This document shows, in pieces, positions 55,596 to 64,000 of a DNA stretch of 64,000 nucleotides. The stretch is from Rhodococcus sp. 1168 (GTDB lineage: Bacteria; Actinomycetota; Actinomycetes; Mycobacteriales; Mycobacteriaceae), in NCBI RefSeq assembly GCF_002091955.1, contig NZ_MKKY01000036.1:62001-126000 (forward strand), in the 5' to 3' direction. Under the pieces are notes generated by a model. It searched no databases, was not told where the DNA came from, and was given only the letters and a program-made list of their open reading frames with translations. Position numbers and translations under genes: made by a program. Within the stretch, counting starts at the first letter, position 1. Every line of letters starts with the position of its first letter.

Positions 55596-58052
55596 GTGAA
55601 CACTGCGAACCTCACCCGTACCGAGACACGCCGTCGCTCGCGACACATCACCGATGTCTCGTATCGGATCGAGCTGGACCTACTCGGCGCACCCTACGCC
55701 GACACCGATACGTTCACCTCTCGCACCACCATCTCGTTCGACGCGTCCACACCGGCGACCTGGATCGATTTCCTCGGCGCGGAAGTGAAATCGGTAAGGC
55801 TCAACGACGTCGAGATTCCCGTGGACTACGACGGCGCACGCATTCAGCTCGTCGGTTTGGCCTCGAGAAACACGGTCGTCGTCGACGCGTTGGCTCGTTA
55901 CAGCAGGTCCGGTGAGGGTCTTCACCGTTTCGTCGATCCTGTCGACGACGAGGTCTATCTCTACACCCAATTCGAACCGGCCGACGCTCGACGCGTCTTC
56001 GCGAATTTCGAACAGCCCGACATCAAGGCGCCGTTCACCTTCGTGATCACCGCGCCGTCTGGCTGGGAAGTTCTCTCCAACCGGACTGGAATCCGTACGG
56101 GAGATACCGTGACCTTCGCCCCTACCCTGCCCATCTCGACGTATATCACCGCCGTCGCCGCGGGGCCCTATCACCGATCCGAATCATCGTGGACTCGAGG
56201 CGATCTCACTGTGGAGCTCGGCGCACTGTGCAGAGCTTCTCTCGCCGACTACTTCGATCCCGAGGACATCTTCGATATCACTCGGCGGGGGCTCGACTTC
56301 TTCCACGACAAATTCCGATACCCGTATCCGTTCGGCAAATACGATCAGCTCTTCGTTCCCGAGTACAACCTCGGCGCAATGGAGAATCCAGGTTTGGTCA
56401 CGTTCACCGAATCCTACGTATTCCGTTCCGCTGCAACAGATGCCCAGTACGAAGCTCGCGCCAACACGATTCTGCACGAGATGGCGCACATGTGGTTCGG
56501 CGATCTCGTGACCATGGAGTGGTGGGACGACCTATGGCTGAAAGAATCTTTCGCCGACTTCATGGGCGCCTACGCCTCCGCGGACGCCACACGCTTCACC
56601 GATGCCTGGGTCAGTTTCGCGAACAGGCGTAAGGCCTGGGCGTATCTGCAAGACCAGCTCCCGACGACCCACCCCATCGTCGCCGACATCACCGACCTCG
56701 AAGCTGCCAAACTGAATTTCGACGGCATCACCTACGCCAAGGGCGCCAGCGTACTCAAACAACTGGCAGCATACGTCGGAGACGAGGCCTTCTTCGAGGC
56801 CTCCCGGAGGTATTTCGCCGAGTTCGCTTTCGGCAACACGACACTCGCAGATCTACTGACTCACGCCTCTGCCGCTTCCGGGCGGAACCTGGACAGCTGG
56901 GCTACCGCATGGCTACAGAGCAGCGGCGTATCGACGCTCTCTTACACCGACGGCAGCGTCGAGCAGACCGATCCACGCCCGCATCGCCTGGCCATCGGAC
57001 TGTACGACGCGGATGCCGACGGCAATCTCGTTCGGACGGGGCGTCGCGAGATCGATATCGTCGATGCGAGTACCCCCATCGAATTGCCCAGTGCCGCATT
57101 GGTTCTCCTCAACGATGACGATCTGACGTACGCCAAGATTCGACTCGACGAGAAATCGATTGCCACTATCGACAGTTCGCTGGACCGAATCGTCGATCCC
57201 TTGGCTCGGGGATTGATCTGGTCGGCGCTGTGGAACGCAACCCGTGACGCGGAACTCGCACCGACGAAGTTCTTGGACCTCGTCACGCGGTTCGCATCAT
57301 CGGAGAGCAAGGTCGGCATCCTGGAGGCCGTTCTCGCCAATGCCCAGTACGCAATCGATCATTACCTTCCGGACGGTGAGGATGCTGCCCGACTCTGGCT
57401 GGACACGTGCTGGTCTCAACTGATGTCGGCCGATGCCGGAGGCGACACGCAAGTGGTGTGGCTACGCGCGGTCGGCGCGGCGGCCCAGAACTTCGATTCC
57501 AGGGCCGAGGACATCTTCGGACTACTCGACGGCACCCTACCCCTCGAGGGCCTCGACCTCGATCCACAGCAGCGGTGGTTGCTGATGCGCGCGCTCAGCG
57601 CCTCCGGTCGCGCCGACAAGGACGCGATCGATGCCGAATCGACCTTGGACGCATCGGCTTCCAGCCGCAATTCGTATCGCGCCGCGATCTCGGCCAGACC
57701 CACTTCCGAAGCGAAGTCGGCTGCGTGGTCGGCGTTGATGGACTCCGACGACCTGTCCAACGACGCCGTCGACGCAACGGTGTCTGGTTTCCGTGCCGGT
57801 GGGCGACGTGATGTGTTGGCGCCCTTCGACTCTCACTACTTCGAGGTGATCGCGGATCTCTGGGCCGGGCGAAGTATCGAGATCGCCAGGAGGCTCGTCA
57901 TCGGATTGTTCCCGCAGCAGCAGAGCACCGAGGCTGCCGATGAGTGGCTCGCTGCTCACGAGTGGGCGCCGGCGGCGCTTCGCAGGCTCGTCATCGAACA
58001 GCGGGACCACCTCGCCCGGGCCATTCGGGTACGTGAGGCGGCCGAGTCCTGA
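55596..58052 (+). CDS. pepN: Aminopeptidase N
   Basis: 818 residues from GTG 55596. M1 metallopeptidase: exopeptidase motif GAMEN (260-264), zinc motif HEMAH (294-298) with distal Glu317 (LWLKESFAD), and an ERAP1-like helical C-terminal domain. Removes N-terminal residues from peptides in the cytoplasm; closest to the actinobacterial PepN type (Rv2467-like). Confidence 0.95.
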   Translation: MNTANLTRTETRRRSRHITDVSYRIELDLLGAPYADTDTFTSRTTISFDASTPATWIDFLGAEVKSVRLNDVEIPVDYDGARIQLVGLASRNTVVVDALARYSRSGEGLHRFVDPVDDEVYLYTQFEPADARRVFANFEQPDIKAPFTFVITAPSGWEVLSNRTGIRTGDTVTFAPTLPISTYITAVAAGPYHRSESSWTRGDLTVELGALCRASLADYFDPEDIFDITRRGLDFFHDKFRYPYPFGKYDQLFVPEYNLGAMENPGLVTFTESYVFRSAATDAQYEARANTILHEMAHMWFGDLVTMEWWDDLWLKESFADFMGAYASADATRFTDAWVSFANRRKAWAYLQDQLPTTHPIVADITDLEAAKLNFDGITYAKGASVLKQLAAYVGDEAFFEASRRYFAEFAFGNTTLADLLTHASAASGRNLDSWATAWLQSSGVSTLSYTDGSVEQTDPRPHRLAIGLYDADADGNLVRTGRREIDIVDASTPIELPSAALVLLNDDDLTYAKIRLDEKSIATIDSSLDRIVDPLARGLIWSALWNATRDAELAPTKFLDLVTRFASSESKVGILEAVLANAQYAIDHYLPDGEDAARLWLDTCWSQLMSADAGGDTQVVWLRAVGAAAQNFDSRAEDIFGLLDGTLPLEGLDLDPQQRWLLMRALSASGRADKDAIDAESTLDASASSRNSYRAAISARPTSEAKSAAWSALMDSDDLSNDAVDATVSGFRAGGRRDVLAPFDSHYFEVIADLWAGRSIEIARRLVIGLFPQQQSTEAADEWLAAHEWAPAALRRLVIEQRDHLARAIRVREAAES

Positions 58053-58097
58053 CCGACCTCGTATGCGGCACGACGTCCTCGGCACTACTGTCGGGGT

Positions 58098-58400
58098 ATG
58101 GCTCTTAATACGATTGCAACGTCGGCACTCGCGGCCGGCGGACTCCTCGGCGGTTTCGCGGTGGCACGGAAGACGAAGAACCGGCAGCTCGGAGGCGCTG
58201 TCCTCGCGGCGACCGGTGTCGCGTGCACGCTCTCATGGAATGCGTCCTCAGGCCCGAAGGTCGCCGGGGCGCTCCTGGCTACCTATCTCGTGGGGTTCGG
58301 GGCCTCGCACCCACTGGCGAAGAAGATCGGCGCCTGGCCTGCGGTGGGCTCGGTGGCGGCGGCGACGGCAGCGGCGTCGGTGGTGTTGATGCAGGAGTAG
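58098..58400 (+). CDS. Small hydrophobic protein, unknown
   Basis: 100 residues with three to four short hydrophobic segments (TSALAAGGLLGGFAVA, LGGAVLAATGVACTLSW, VAGALLATYLVGFGASHPLAKKI, VGSVAAATAAASVVLM). Resembles small actinobacterial membrane proteins without known function. Its stop codon lies in a direct repeat (58394-58412). Confidence 0.75.
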   Translation: MALNTIATSALAAGGLLGGFAVARKTKNRQLGGAVLAATGVACTLSWNASSGPKVAGALLATYLVGFGASHPLAKKIGAWPAVGSVAAATAAASVVLMQE

Positions 58401-58445
58401 AGCCTGCGGAACGACCCAGTTGGGCGGGAGTAGAGCCTGCGGAAC
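58394..58445. repeat. 19 bp direct repeat related to the menC minisatellite
   Basis: GGAGTAGAGCCTGCGGAAC at 58394-58412 and 58427-58445, 33 bp apart. The block AGCCTGCGGAACGACC, then GTTGGGCGGGAG, aligns with one unit of the 38714-38988 array read on its minus strand (AGCCTGCGGAGTGACC, then GTTGGGGGGGAG). At both sites the repeat carries a gene's stop codon. Confidence 0.8.
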
Positions 58446-58452
58446 TGGGAGT

Positions 58453-59541
58453 TCAGGGTACGAATTCTCCTGTTTCGAGGAAGTTTTCGAGGACCGAGGT
58501 CGGGCCGGTGAGGTCCATTCCCTGATCGGCGACCCAGCTGTCGTCGAAGTAGGTGTCGGCGTAGCGTTCTCCGCCGTCGCACAGCACTGTCACGACGCTG
58601 CCGTGGTCGCCGGCGGCGATCATGTCGGAGATCAGTCCGAAGGCGCCCCAGATGTTGGTTCCGGTCGACCCGCCGACTCGCTTTCCGAGAACTGTGGATG
58701 CGTGTCTGGTGGCGGCGACGGATGCTGCGTCGGGTACGGCGATCATGCGATCGATGACTTGCCCGACGAAGGATGGTTCGATTCGTGTGCGTCCGATTCC
58801 TTCGATCCGAGATGGTTTGTCGGTCTGGTAGTCGGCGCTTCCGCTTTCGTAGCCGCCGATGAACGCGGAGTTCTCCGGGTCTACGACGGCCAATCGTGTG
58901 GCGTGGCGTCGGTACCGGATGTAGCGGCCGATGGTGGCGCTGGTGCCGCCGGTGCCGGCTCCCATCACGACCCAGGTGGGTATGGGTGATTCTTCGCGGG
59001 TGAGTTGGTCGAAGATGGATTCGGCGATGTTGTTGTTTCCGCGCCAGTCGGTTGCGCGTTCGGCGTGCGTGAACTGGTCCATGTAGTGCGTGTCGGGTTC
59101 GGCGGCGAGTCGGTGCGCTTCGGTGTACATCGCGGCCGGGTCGTCGACGAAGTGACATTTCCCGCCGTGGGTTTCGATGAGCGCAATTTTGGCGGGGCTG
59201 GTGCTGCGCGGCATGACGGCGACGAAGCGCAGGCCGAGTAGGCGCGCGAAGTATGCCTCACTGACTGCTGTCGATCCGGAGGATGCTTCGACGACGGTGG
59301 TGTTCTCGGTGACCCAACCGTTGCAGATCGAGTAGAGGAACAGTGAGCGGGCGAGCCGGTGCTTGAGGCTTCCGGTGATGTGCGTGGACTCGTCTTTGAG
59401 GTAGAGCTGGATGTTCCAGGCGGCCGGCAGCGGGTAGCGCAGGAGATGGGTGTCGGCGCTGCGTTGGGCGTCCGCGTCGATCAGCCGGACTGCGTTGTCG
59501 ACCCATTCACGTGACGCCGAGTGATCGACGATGCGGGTCAT
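58453..59541 (-). CDS. cds1: Cds1-like L-cysteine desulfhydrase / cysteine-synthase-fold enzyme
   Basis: 362 residues. PLP fold-type [18 protein letters not shown] with PLP Lys, [17 protein letters not shown], and [15 protein letters not shown] phosphate loop. Closest in memory to Rv3684 (Cds1), which releases H2S from cysteine. Its ATG overlaps the stop of the upstream DUF4229 gene by one base (TGATG). Confidence 0.87.
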   Translation of the reverse strand: MTRIVDHSASREWVDNAVRLIDADAQRSADTHLLRYPLPAAWNIQLYLKDESTHITGSLKHRLARSLFLYSICNGWVTENTTVVEASSGSTAVSEAYFARLLGLRFVAVMPRSTSPAKIALIETHGGKCHFVDDPAAMYTEAHRLAAEPDTHYMDQFTHAERATDWRGNNNIAESIFDQLTREESPIPTWVVMGAGTGGTSATIGRYIRYRRHATRLAVVDPENSAFIGGYESGSADYQTDKPSRIEGIGRTRIEPSFVGQVIDRMIAVPDAASVAATRHASTVLGKRVGGSTGTNIWGAFGLISDMIAAGDHGSVVTVLCDGGERYADTYFDDSWVADQGMDLTGPTSVLENFLETGEFVP

Positions 59542-59861
59542 CAGCGGCCGTCGTCTCCGCGAAGCTTCGATTGCAGATCTGCACGCGCTTGTCTGCGTCC
59601 CTCGTCCACTCCGGCGATCGACACGTTGACTCGAATGCGCAGCGACTTGAACAGCAGCAGCGACAGCGGCAGCGCGATCAGTACTCCGAATACCGCGGCA
59701 ACGAGTATGGGCACCTCGACACCGAAGAGCAGGCCGATTCCGAAGATGACGGCGGCGATGACGATGACGAGCAACAAGCGTGCTCCGGTGTAAAGAGCTA
59801 TGTCACGGAACAGCTGACCCTTCGTTGCGGTGGGCGCGGGGGGTGTGTTGCTTTCGGTCAC
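59541..59861 (-). CDS. DUF4229 membrane protein
   Basis: 106 residues: charged N-terminus, two helices ([21 protein letters not shown] and [22 protein letters not shown]), then a charged tail [18 protein letters not shown]4229 is found beside cytochrome c maturation genes in actinobacteria; role unknown. Confidence 0.87.
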   Translation of the reverse strand: MTESNTPPAPTATKGQLFRDIALYTGARLLLVIVIAAVIFGIGLLFGVEVPILVAAVFGVLIALPLSLLLFKSLRIRVNVSIAGVDEGRRQARADLQSKLRGDDGR

Positions 59862-60177
59862 GACCTCAGGCTACCGCCCGGAACAACCCATCTCGATGCC
59901 GCCTGACTTATCCGATTTGTCCATTACCTCCCCTTTACCAACTTTAGGTCAGTCGAGTACCTAGGGGTCTGGATGTAACCATGGGTCTCGTACACCACGC
60001 GTACTCGACCGATCGGACGAGAACGCAGGTCCACGCGGGCGGATCCCAATCGGGATGCACACCCCACGAGGGCGGGTCTTGCTTCACCGAGGACCCCGTC
60101 AGGGTGAAGACACCAGCAGTACCGGACACATCAGCGATCGATCACACGCGAGACAGCACGCAGGAGGACACGAGAAG
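59862..60177 (+). promoter_or_regulatory. bldC upstream region with 9 bp inverted repeat
   Basis: 316 bp without a gene, holding divergent promoters for DUF4229 and bldC. GTCGAGTAC (59952-59960) and GTACTCGAC (60001-60009) form a perfect inverted repeat 40 bp apart. AGGAGG about 10 bp before ATG 60178 is the bldC ribosome-binding site. The repeat could be a leader stem or paired operator. Confidence 0.5.
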
Positions 60178-60390
60178 ATGAGCGCACCAACTCTGCACAA
60201 GGCTCAGGATTCACTGCTCACACCGGGGCAGGTAGCGGCGCTCTTTCATGTCGATCCGAAGACCGTGACCCGATGGGCACACGCAGGACGGCTCGGATCG
60301 CTTCGTACGCCCGGCGGCCACCGTCGTTTCCGCGAGTCCGAGGTCATGGCTTTGCTGACCTCGCTGACCACGGAGGCAGGACACAGGTAG
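60178..60390 (+). CDS. bldC: BldC-family DNA-binding regulator
   Basis: 70 residues from ATG 60178. MerR-type winged helix only: LLTPGQVAALFHVDPKTVTRWAHAGRL and RTPGGHRRFRESEVMALL, nearly identical in pattern to Streptomyces BldC (68 residues). In Streptomyces it binds direct repeats cooperatively and controls development; its role in non-sporulating actinomycetes is not settled. Confidence 0.95.
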   Translation: MSAPTLHKAQDSLLTPGQVAALFHVDPKTVTRWAHAGRLGSLRTPGGHRRFRESEVMALLTSLTTEAGHR

Positions 60391-60490
60391 CTCGCCGCTC
60401 ACACAGGAAAGGCGATTCTCAGGAAACTGCGAGCCGCGTGGGGTGCACATGACATCCCCACGCGGCTACCCTCTTATGAGGAGGTGCGAC

Positions 60491-60691
60491 ATGATCTATC
60501 TTTTGGCGATGATCGGTCTGGTAGCAGTGATCGTCCTGTTCTGGAAGGCGTTCGGCCCGACGGTGCAGGAACCTGCAGGCAAGGTGATCGGGCCTGACGA
60601 CGACCCAGAATTCCTGTGGAAGATGAATCGAGATACTCGGCGTTCGGGCACCGATGGTCAGGATTCGGGAAAACAAGATCGACCAGAGTAA
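60491..60691 (+). CDS. Small membrane-anchored protein, unknown
   Basis: 66 residues from ATG 60491, with GAGGAGGTG ideally spaced upstream; ATG 60476 is in frame. One N-terminal membrane helix (MIYLLAMIGLVAVIVLFWKAF) and a short charged cytoplasmic tail with GPDDDPEFLWKMNRDTRR. Probably in the same transcription unit as bldC; not recognised. Confidence 0.75.
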   Translation: MIYLLAMIGLVAVIVLFWKAFGPTVQEPAGKVIGPDDDPEFLWKMNRDTRRSGTDGQDSGKQDRPE

Positions 60692-60730
60692 CCAGCGAGA
60701 CGGGTGAACCGTCCTAGCGCCTCTGTGTGC

Positions 60731-60753
60731 AGCCCGCTCCTCAGGAGCGGGCT
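60731..60753. terminator. Hairpin whose loop is a stop codon
   Basis: AGCCCGCTCC/GGAGCGGGCT, 10 bp perfect stem with loop TCA, then GTTCTTGT on the plus strand. The loop is the TGA stop of the minus-strand MinD-like gene (60741-60743), so the left stem is 3' of that gene and the right stem is its last codons. Confidence 0.8.
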
Positions 60754-62141
60754 GTTCTTGTCCGATCTTCCGTGTGCGCTGCGTCCGGTCGAGTGCTGGG
60801 GAAGTCTGCGGCTACGGCAGCAGCCAATTCCAGCAGAGCGAACCGAGTCTTGGATTTGAGTCGACCGAGATCGATCTCCGCTCCCTCTTCCAGGTGCGGG
60901 TCGAAGGGCACGAGCACGACCTGCCTGCACCGTTGCGCAAAGTGCTCTACAACCTTCGTAAGATCAACTTTCCCCGCTCGCGGCCGCACGGCATTGACGA
61001 CGGCTACCGAGGATCGAACGAGATCTCGGTAGCCGTGTGCGTCGAGCCAATCGAGGGTGGCCGATGCACTCCGGGCGCCGTCGACCGAGCTGGAACTGAC
61101 CACAACCAGAGAGTCGGAACCGGACAGGATGCTGTCCATTGCGGAGTGCATCAAACCGGTACCGCAATCGGTCAGGACGATGCTGTAGAACTTTTCGAGC
61201 AGATCGACGGCGCGATCGTAGTCGCTGCCGCTGAATGCTTTCGACACAGCAGGGTCGGAGTCCGACGCGAGCACCTCGAGCCTGAACTCGTTCTGCGAGG
61301 TGTATCCGCGTACGTCGCTGTATCGATCCAAACTATCGATGTCGCGCAGCATGTTTCGCACCGTCGCCGGCGTTTCGATGGGCACTTTCTGACTCAGCGT
61401 CCCTCGATCGGGATTGGCGTCGACAGCTATGACGCGGTCGCCTCTGATACTCGCGAAGATGGACCCGAGAGTCGCCGTCGTCGTGGTCTTTCCGACGCCT
61501 CCCTTGAGGCTGAGCACCGACACTCGGTAGCAGCCGACCAGTTGGCGGTCGACCTGTCGAATCAGGCGCAACTGCTTTTCGTCACGCGGATTGTTTCCCA
61601 GGTTCACTCGCTTGCCCGACGCGGAATACAGCCACCGACGCCAGCCCGATAGTGGCGCGGGGCTGACCTGCTTCACCAGCAGAGCGTTGGTCAGATCGAG
61701 TGCGGACGAAGCGATTACCGGCGTTGGCAGCGCAGTCGGCGGCGCAGTGCGTGGATACTGATCCTCGGCCGGCATCGGTACGGGCGTCGACCGGAAGCCA
61801 GGGTCGGGTGCAGCGTCGGACGCTGCGACGACCGGTGCCTCGGCGTCGTGAACCACTGTGGGCTCGGGCTCAGGCTCGAGCTCGGTCTCACGGGACGGAG
61901 CCTTCACCGGCGCGACGACCGGGGCTGCGGCATCCAGGAGTGTCACTGCCGAAGGTGTCACTGCCGCAGGTGTGACTGCCGCAGGTGTCACTGCCGCAGG
62001 TGTCACTGCCGGGGGTGTCACTGCCAGGGTTGTGACTTCTGCGGGCGTGACTTCTGGCGGTGCAGCGATCGGCGAAGGCCGGTCCTCGTCCGGTTCTTCC
62101 GGCCGCACCGCCTGCCACGAACTCATCTGCCAATCGGCCAT
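60741..62141 (-). CDS. MinD/ParA-like ATPase with repeat-rich N-terminus (EspI-like)
   Basis: 466 residues. An N-terminal 150-residue Pro/Ala/Val/Thr-rich region contains VTPAA repeats; then a deviant Walker A (LKGGVGKTTTTATLGS), VIAVDANPDRGTLSQKVP, and TDCGTGLMHSAMDS. This layout, disordered Pro-rich segment plus MinD ATPase, matches EspI-type proteins of type VII secretion loci, but no ESX genes are visible here, so the role remains open. Ends inside the terminator hairpin. Confidence 0.82.
   Translation of the reverse strand: MADWQMSSWQAVRPEEPDEDRPSPIAAPPEVTPAEVTTLAVTPPAVTPAAVTPAAVTPAAVTPSAVTLLDAAAPVVAPVKAPSRETELEPEPEPTVVHDAEAPVVAASDAAPDPGFRSTPVPMPAEDQYPRTAPPTALPTPVIASSALDLTNALLVKQVSPAPLSGWRRWLYSASGKRVNLGNNPRDEKQLRLIRQVDRQLVGCYRVSVLSLKGGVGKTTTTATLGSIFASIRGDRVIAVDANPDRGTLSQKVPIETPATVRNMLRDIDSLDRYSDVRGYTSQNEFRLEVLASDSDPAVSKAFSGSDYDRAVDLLEKFYSIVLTDCGTGLMHSAMDSILSGSDSLVVVSSSSVDGARSASATLDWLDAHGYRDLVRSSVAVVNAVRPRAGKVDLTKVVEHFAQRCRQVVLVPFDPHLEEGAEIDLGRLKSKTRFALLELAAAVAADFPSTRPDAAHTEDRTRTARS
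61940..62060. repeat. 15 bp tandem repeats coding VTPAA
   Basis: About eight units of GTCACTGCCGCAGGT and variants inside the ATPase gene, encoding V-T-P-A/P-A/S/E. Two or three are identical, so strain-to-strain length variation is likely. Confidence 0.8.
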
Positions 62142-62232
62142 GAACTTGTCCCCCCACCGTTACCGAGACGGGTGACGCGCTCCCCAGCGCGCCACCCCGG
62201 TCCTGCCTATAATTTCAGGCGGACGTTACCAG

Positions 62233-63201
62233 CTAGTTCAGACCGGCATAGGAGTGCAGACCGGAGACCACCATGTTGATGATGAAGAGGTTGAACAACA
62301 TGGTGACGAATCCACCGACGTTGATCCAGGCTGCGCGAGTGTTCCGCCACCCGGACGTTGCCCGTGCGTGCAGATATGCGGCGTAGATGACCCAGGTGAT
62401 GAAGGACATCGTTTCCTTGGGATCCCAACCCCAGAAGCGGCCCCACGCTGCTTCTGCCCAGATCGCACCGAGGATGACGCCTGCACCGAACAGTGGGAAC
62501 GCGATGATCGTCGTCTTGTACGCGAGCCGGTCGAGCGATTGAGCGTCGGGAAGCTTGGCGGCGAATCTGCCGAGCGCGGTGCTCTTCTCCTCGCCGGCAG
62601 GCTGCTTGATGCGCAGCAGAAACAGCAGGCTCGCGACGCCGGAGACGAGCAGGATTCCACTGCCGACGCTGACGATGGTGACGTGGATCGGCAGCCAGTA
62701 GGAGCGCAGTGCAGGCACGACGGGTGCGGCGTCGGCGTAGAGCTTGGTAGCGGCGAGGAACATCAGGATGATGATCGGCGCCAGGACGAAGACGAGCATC
62801 GGGCGCATCGCACGCTTACGCAGCAACACGATCGAGGTCAGCGTGGCAGCGGCCGTGGCCATGGTGACGAACTCGTACATGTTGCCCAGCGGGAACCTGT
62901 GCGTTGCGAACCCGCGCAGGATGACCGCTGCCACATGCAGCACGAGTGCGAGGATCAGCAGCGCGTATCCCATGCCGGCCAGACGCTCGGACAGCGGAGG
63001 CTTCGGCGCGTCGGCTATGCGCCCCGGGCCGGTGGCCGTCGCGATCGGCGCACCGGAGCCGACCAGTTCCTTGGAGTGAACGGCCGAGGCCTTCACCGAC
63101 GCGTACTGCGCAATGAGCAGGACGAATGCGAGTACGTAGATCGTGAATGAGGACTCGAAAGACCAGTCGCTGTACTGCGAGAGCGTCTCGTTAATCGGCA
63201 T
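62233..63201 (-). CDS. ccsB: Cytochrome c biogenesis protein CcsB (CcsA type)
   Basis: 322 residues, about eight membrane helices, with the haem-handling WGRFWGWDPKETMSFITW motif and conserved His residues near helices. Works with ResB in System II haem attachment outside the membrane. 3 bp after resB, same operon. Confidence 0.95.
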   Translation of the reverse strand: MPINETLSQYSDWSFESSFTIYVLAFVLLIAQYASVKASAVHSKELVGSGAPIATATGPGRIADAPKPPLSERLAGMGYALLILALVLHVAAVILRGFATHRFPLGNMYEFVTMATAAATLTSIVLLRKRAMRPMLVFVLAPIIILMFLAATKLYADAAPVVPALRSYWLPIHVTIVSVGSGILLVSGVASLLFLLRIKQPAGEEKSTALGRFAAKLPDAQSLDRLAYKTTIIAFPLFGAGVILGAIWAEAAWGRFWGWDPKETMSFITWVIYAAYLHARATSGWRNTRAAWINVGGFVTMLFNLFIINMVVSGLHSYAGLN

Positions 63202-63204
63202 CGG

Positions 63205-64000
63205 TCAGTTCTCCTGGTCGTTCTTCGTGTTCACAGAGTTTGCGTCCACAGTTTTCACGTCGGCAATCAGACGCTCGCAGAGGTTGTCGAACTCCTCACC
63301 CCACCCGGCCTGATCGGTACGAGCCAACCCGCCAAGTTCTACTACAGTACGTCGTGGGTCAGCGTCCGCAAGAAGTCGGACCCACACTCGGCGCCTCTTG
63401 ATCACCAGCGAGACCAGTAGTCCGCTCATCATCGTCAGCGCGAAAACGAGCACCCAGGTCTGCGCCGGATCGTGCGACACCTGCAGATTCACGAACTCTT
63501 CGGCACCGTCGAATCGGACGGTCGTGCCGTCGGACAGCGTCGAGGCTTCACCTGGCTTCAGGTTCACTCGGTCCTGTTTGACGAGCCGACCCTGGTTGAT
63601 CATCTCCTGGTTCAGCGTGAACAGTGACTGCGGAAGGCCGGTATCGAGTCCGGTGTCACCCTTGTAGATGTCGATGGCGACGGCGGGGTCGGTCATCGCC
63701 GGGTAGCTGGAGGAGAGCAGTTTGCCGTGGAAGAACGCAGTAGGTGCGAACAGGCCCTCGATCGCGATCTGGTTCTTACGACGGTCCTCTGCGTCGGGGT
63801 AGAGCCCGCCCGGTGGGTCGATCCGCATGACGCCGCTGGAGAGGAATGTCGTGGCGTCGGTCGGTTGCCACTGGATGGTCTCGGTGCGGGTTTCGCCGTT
63901 CGGGAAGGTCACCGTGAATGTCGGCGCGTATCCGTGGCCTTGCAGGTACACACGGTCCCCTGCCACCCGTAGCGGATGGTTGACCTGCAGAACATCGGAC
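63205..64000 (-). CDS. resB: Cytochrome c biogenesis protein ResB (C-terminal part)
   Basis: At least 264 codons; reading frame continues past the right edge (VLQVNHPLRVAGDRVYLQGHGYAP). The extracytoplasmic domain ends in a membrane helix (WVLVFALTMMSGLLVSLVIKRRRVWVRL) and a cytoplasmic tail. Partner of CcsB. The apparent start at 63966 is an internal Val codon, not the true start. Confidence 0.93.
   Translation of the reverse strand, partial: SDVLQVNHPLRVAGDRVYLQGHGYAPTFTVTFPNGETRTETIQWQPTDATTFLSSGVMRIDPPGGLYPDAEDRRKNQIAIEGLFAPTAFFHGKLLSSSYPAMTDPAVAIDIYKGDTGLDTGLPQSLFTLNQEMINQGRLVKQDRVNLKPGEASTLSDGTTVRFDGAEEFVNLQVSHDPAQTWVLVFALTMMSGLLVSLVIKRRRVWVRLLADADPRRTVVELGGLARTDQAGWGEEFDNLCERLIADVKTVDANSVNTKNDQEN

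Overview
The window is chromosomal DNA of a mycolic-acid-containing actinomycete, most probably Rhodococcus in the broad sense. The evidence is the mycobacterium-like order secE-nusG-rplK-rplA / lipG / rplJ-rplL / mkl / rpoB, a hadA-hadB pair without hadC beside tRNA-Trp, a complete mce operon, and a menaquinone region laid out like the Rv0527-Rv0567 part of Mycobacterium tuberculosis. Species-level assignment is not possible from the sequence alone.

Positions 1-27.2 kb run mainly on the minus strand. In transcription order they hold tRNA-Tyr, tRNA-Thr, tRNA-Met, rpmG, hadA-hadB (mycolate dehydratase), tRNA-Trp, secE, nusG, rplK, rplA, then two plus-strand hydrolases (CocE/NonD type and a LipG-like esterase). 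Next come the L10 leader, rplJ and rplL, followed by an mce lipid importer with its own ATPase (mkl, yrbEA, yrbEB, mceA-F) and two Mce-associated membrane proteins. A fused class-III aminotransferase / acyl-ACP-reductase-like protein and the 5' two thirds of rpoB close this part. Most neighbouring mce genes overlap by 1-4 nt, so they are translationally coupled.

Positions 27.3-55 kb are the menaquinone region: polyprenyl diphosphate synthase (grcC1), menJ, menG, menD, menC, menB, menE and menA. A hotdog thioesterase overlaps the start of menC and is a good candidate for the missing DHNA-CoA hydrolase. Interleaved genes include htpX, yajQ, the mannosyltransferase mgtA, a diguanylate cyclase and an EAL phosphodiesterase, paired DUF3349 proteins and a PIG-L deacetylase. 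Between 49.7 and 52.8 kb is a decayed steroid/aromatic catabolic patch: fragments of a ring-cleavage dioxygenase and an HsaA-like flavin monooxygenase, with an intact ketosteroid-isomerase-like protein, a short-chain dehydrogenase and a SnoaL-like protein.

Positions 52.9-64 kb hold a membrane-anchored Hsp70/actin-fold protein, menA, aminopeptidase N (pepN), a Cds1-like cysteine desulfhydrase, bldC, a MinD/EspI-like ATPase with a repeat-rich N-terminus, and the start of the cytochrome c maturation genes (ccsB and partial resB).

The most unusual items are the aminotransferase-reductase fusion (2936-5497), a seven-copy 38-41 bp minisatellite that contains the menC stop codon and has a diverged relative at 58394-58445, the two catabolic pseudogenes, the thioesterase next to menC, and several long inverted repeats. 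Four plus-strand genes show a TANNNT box 6-8 nt before the start codon, which suggests leaderless transcripts.
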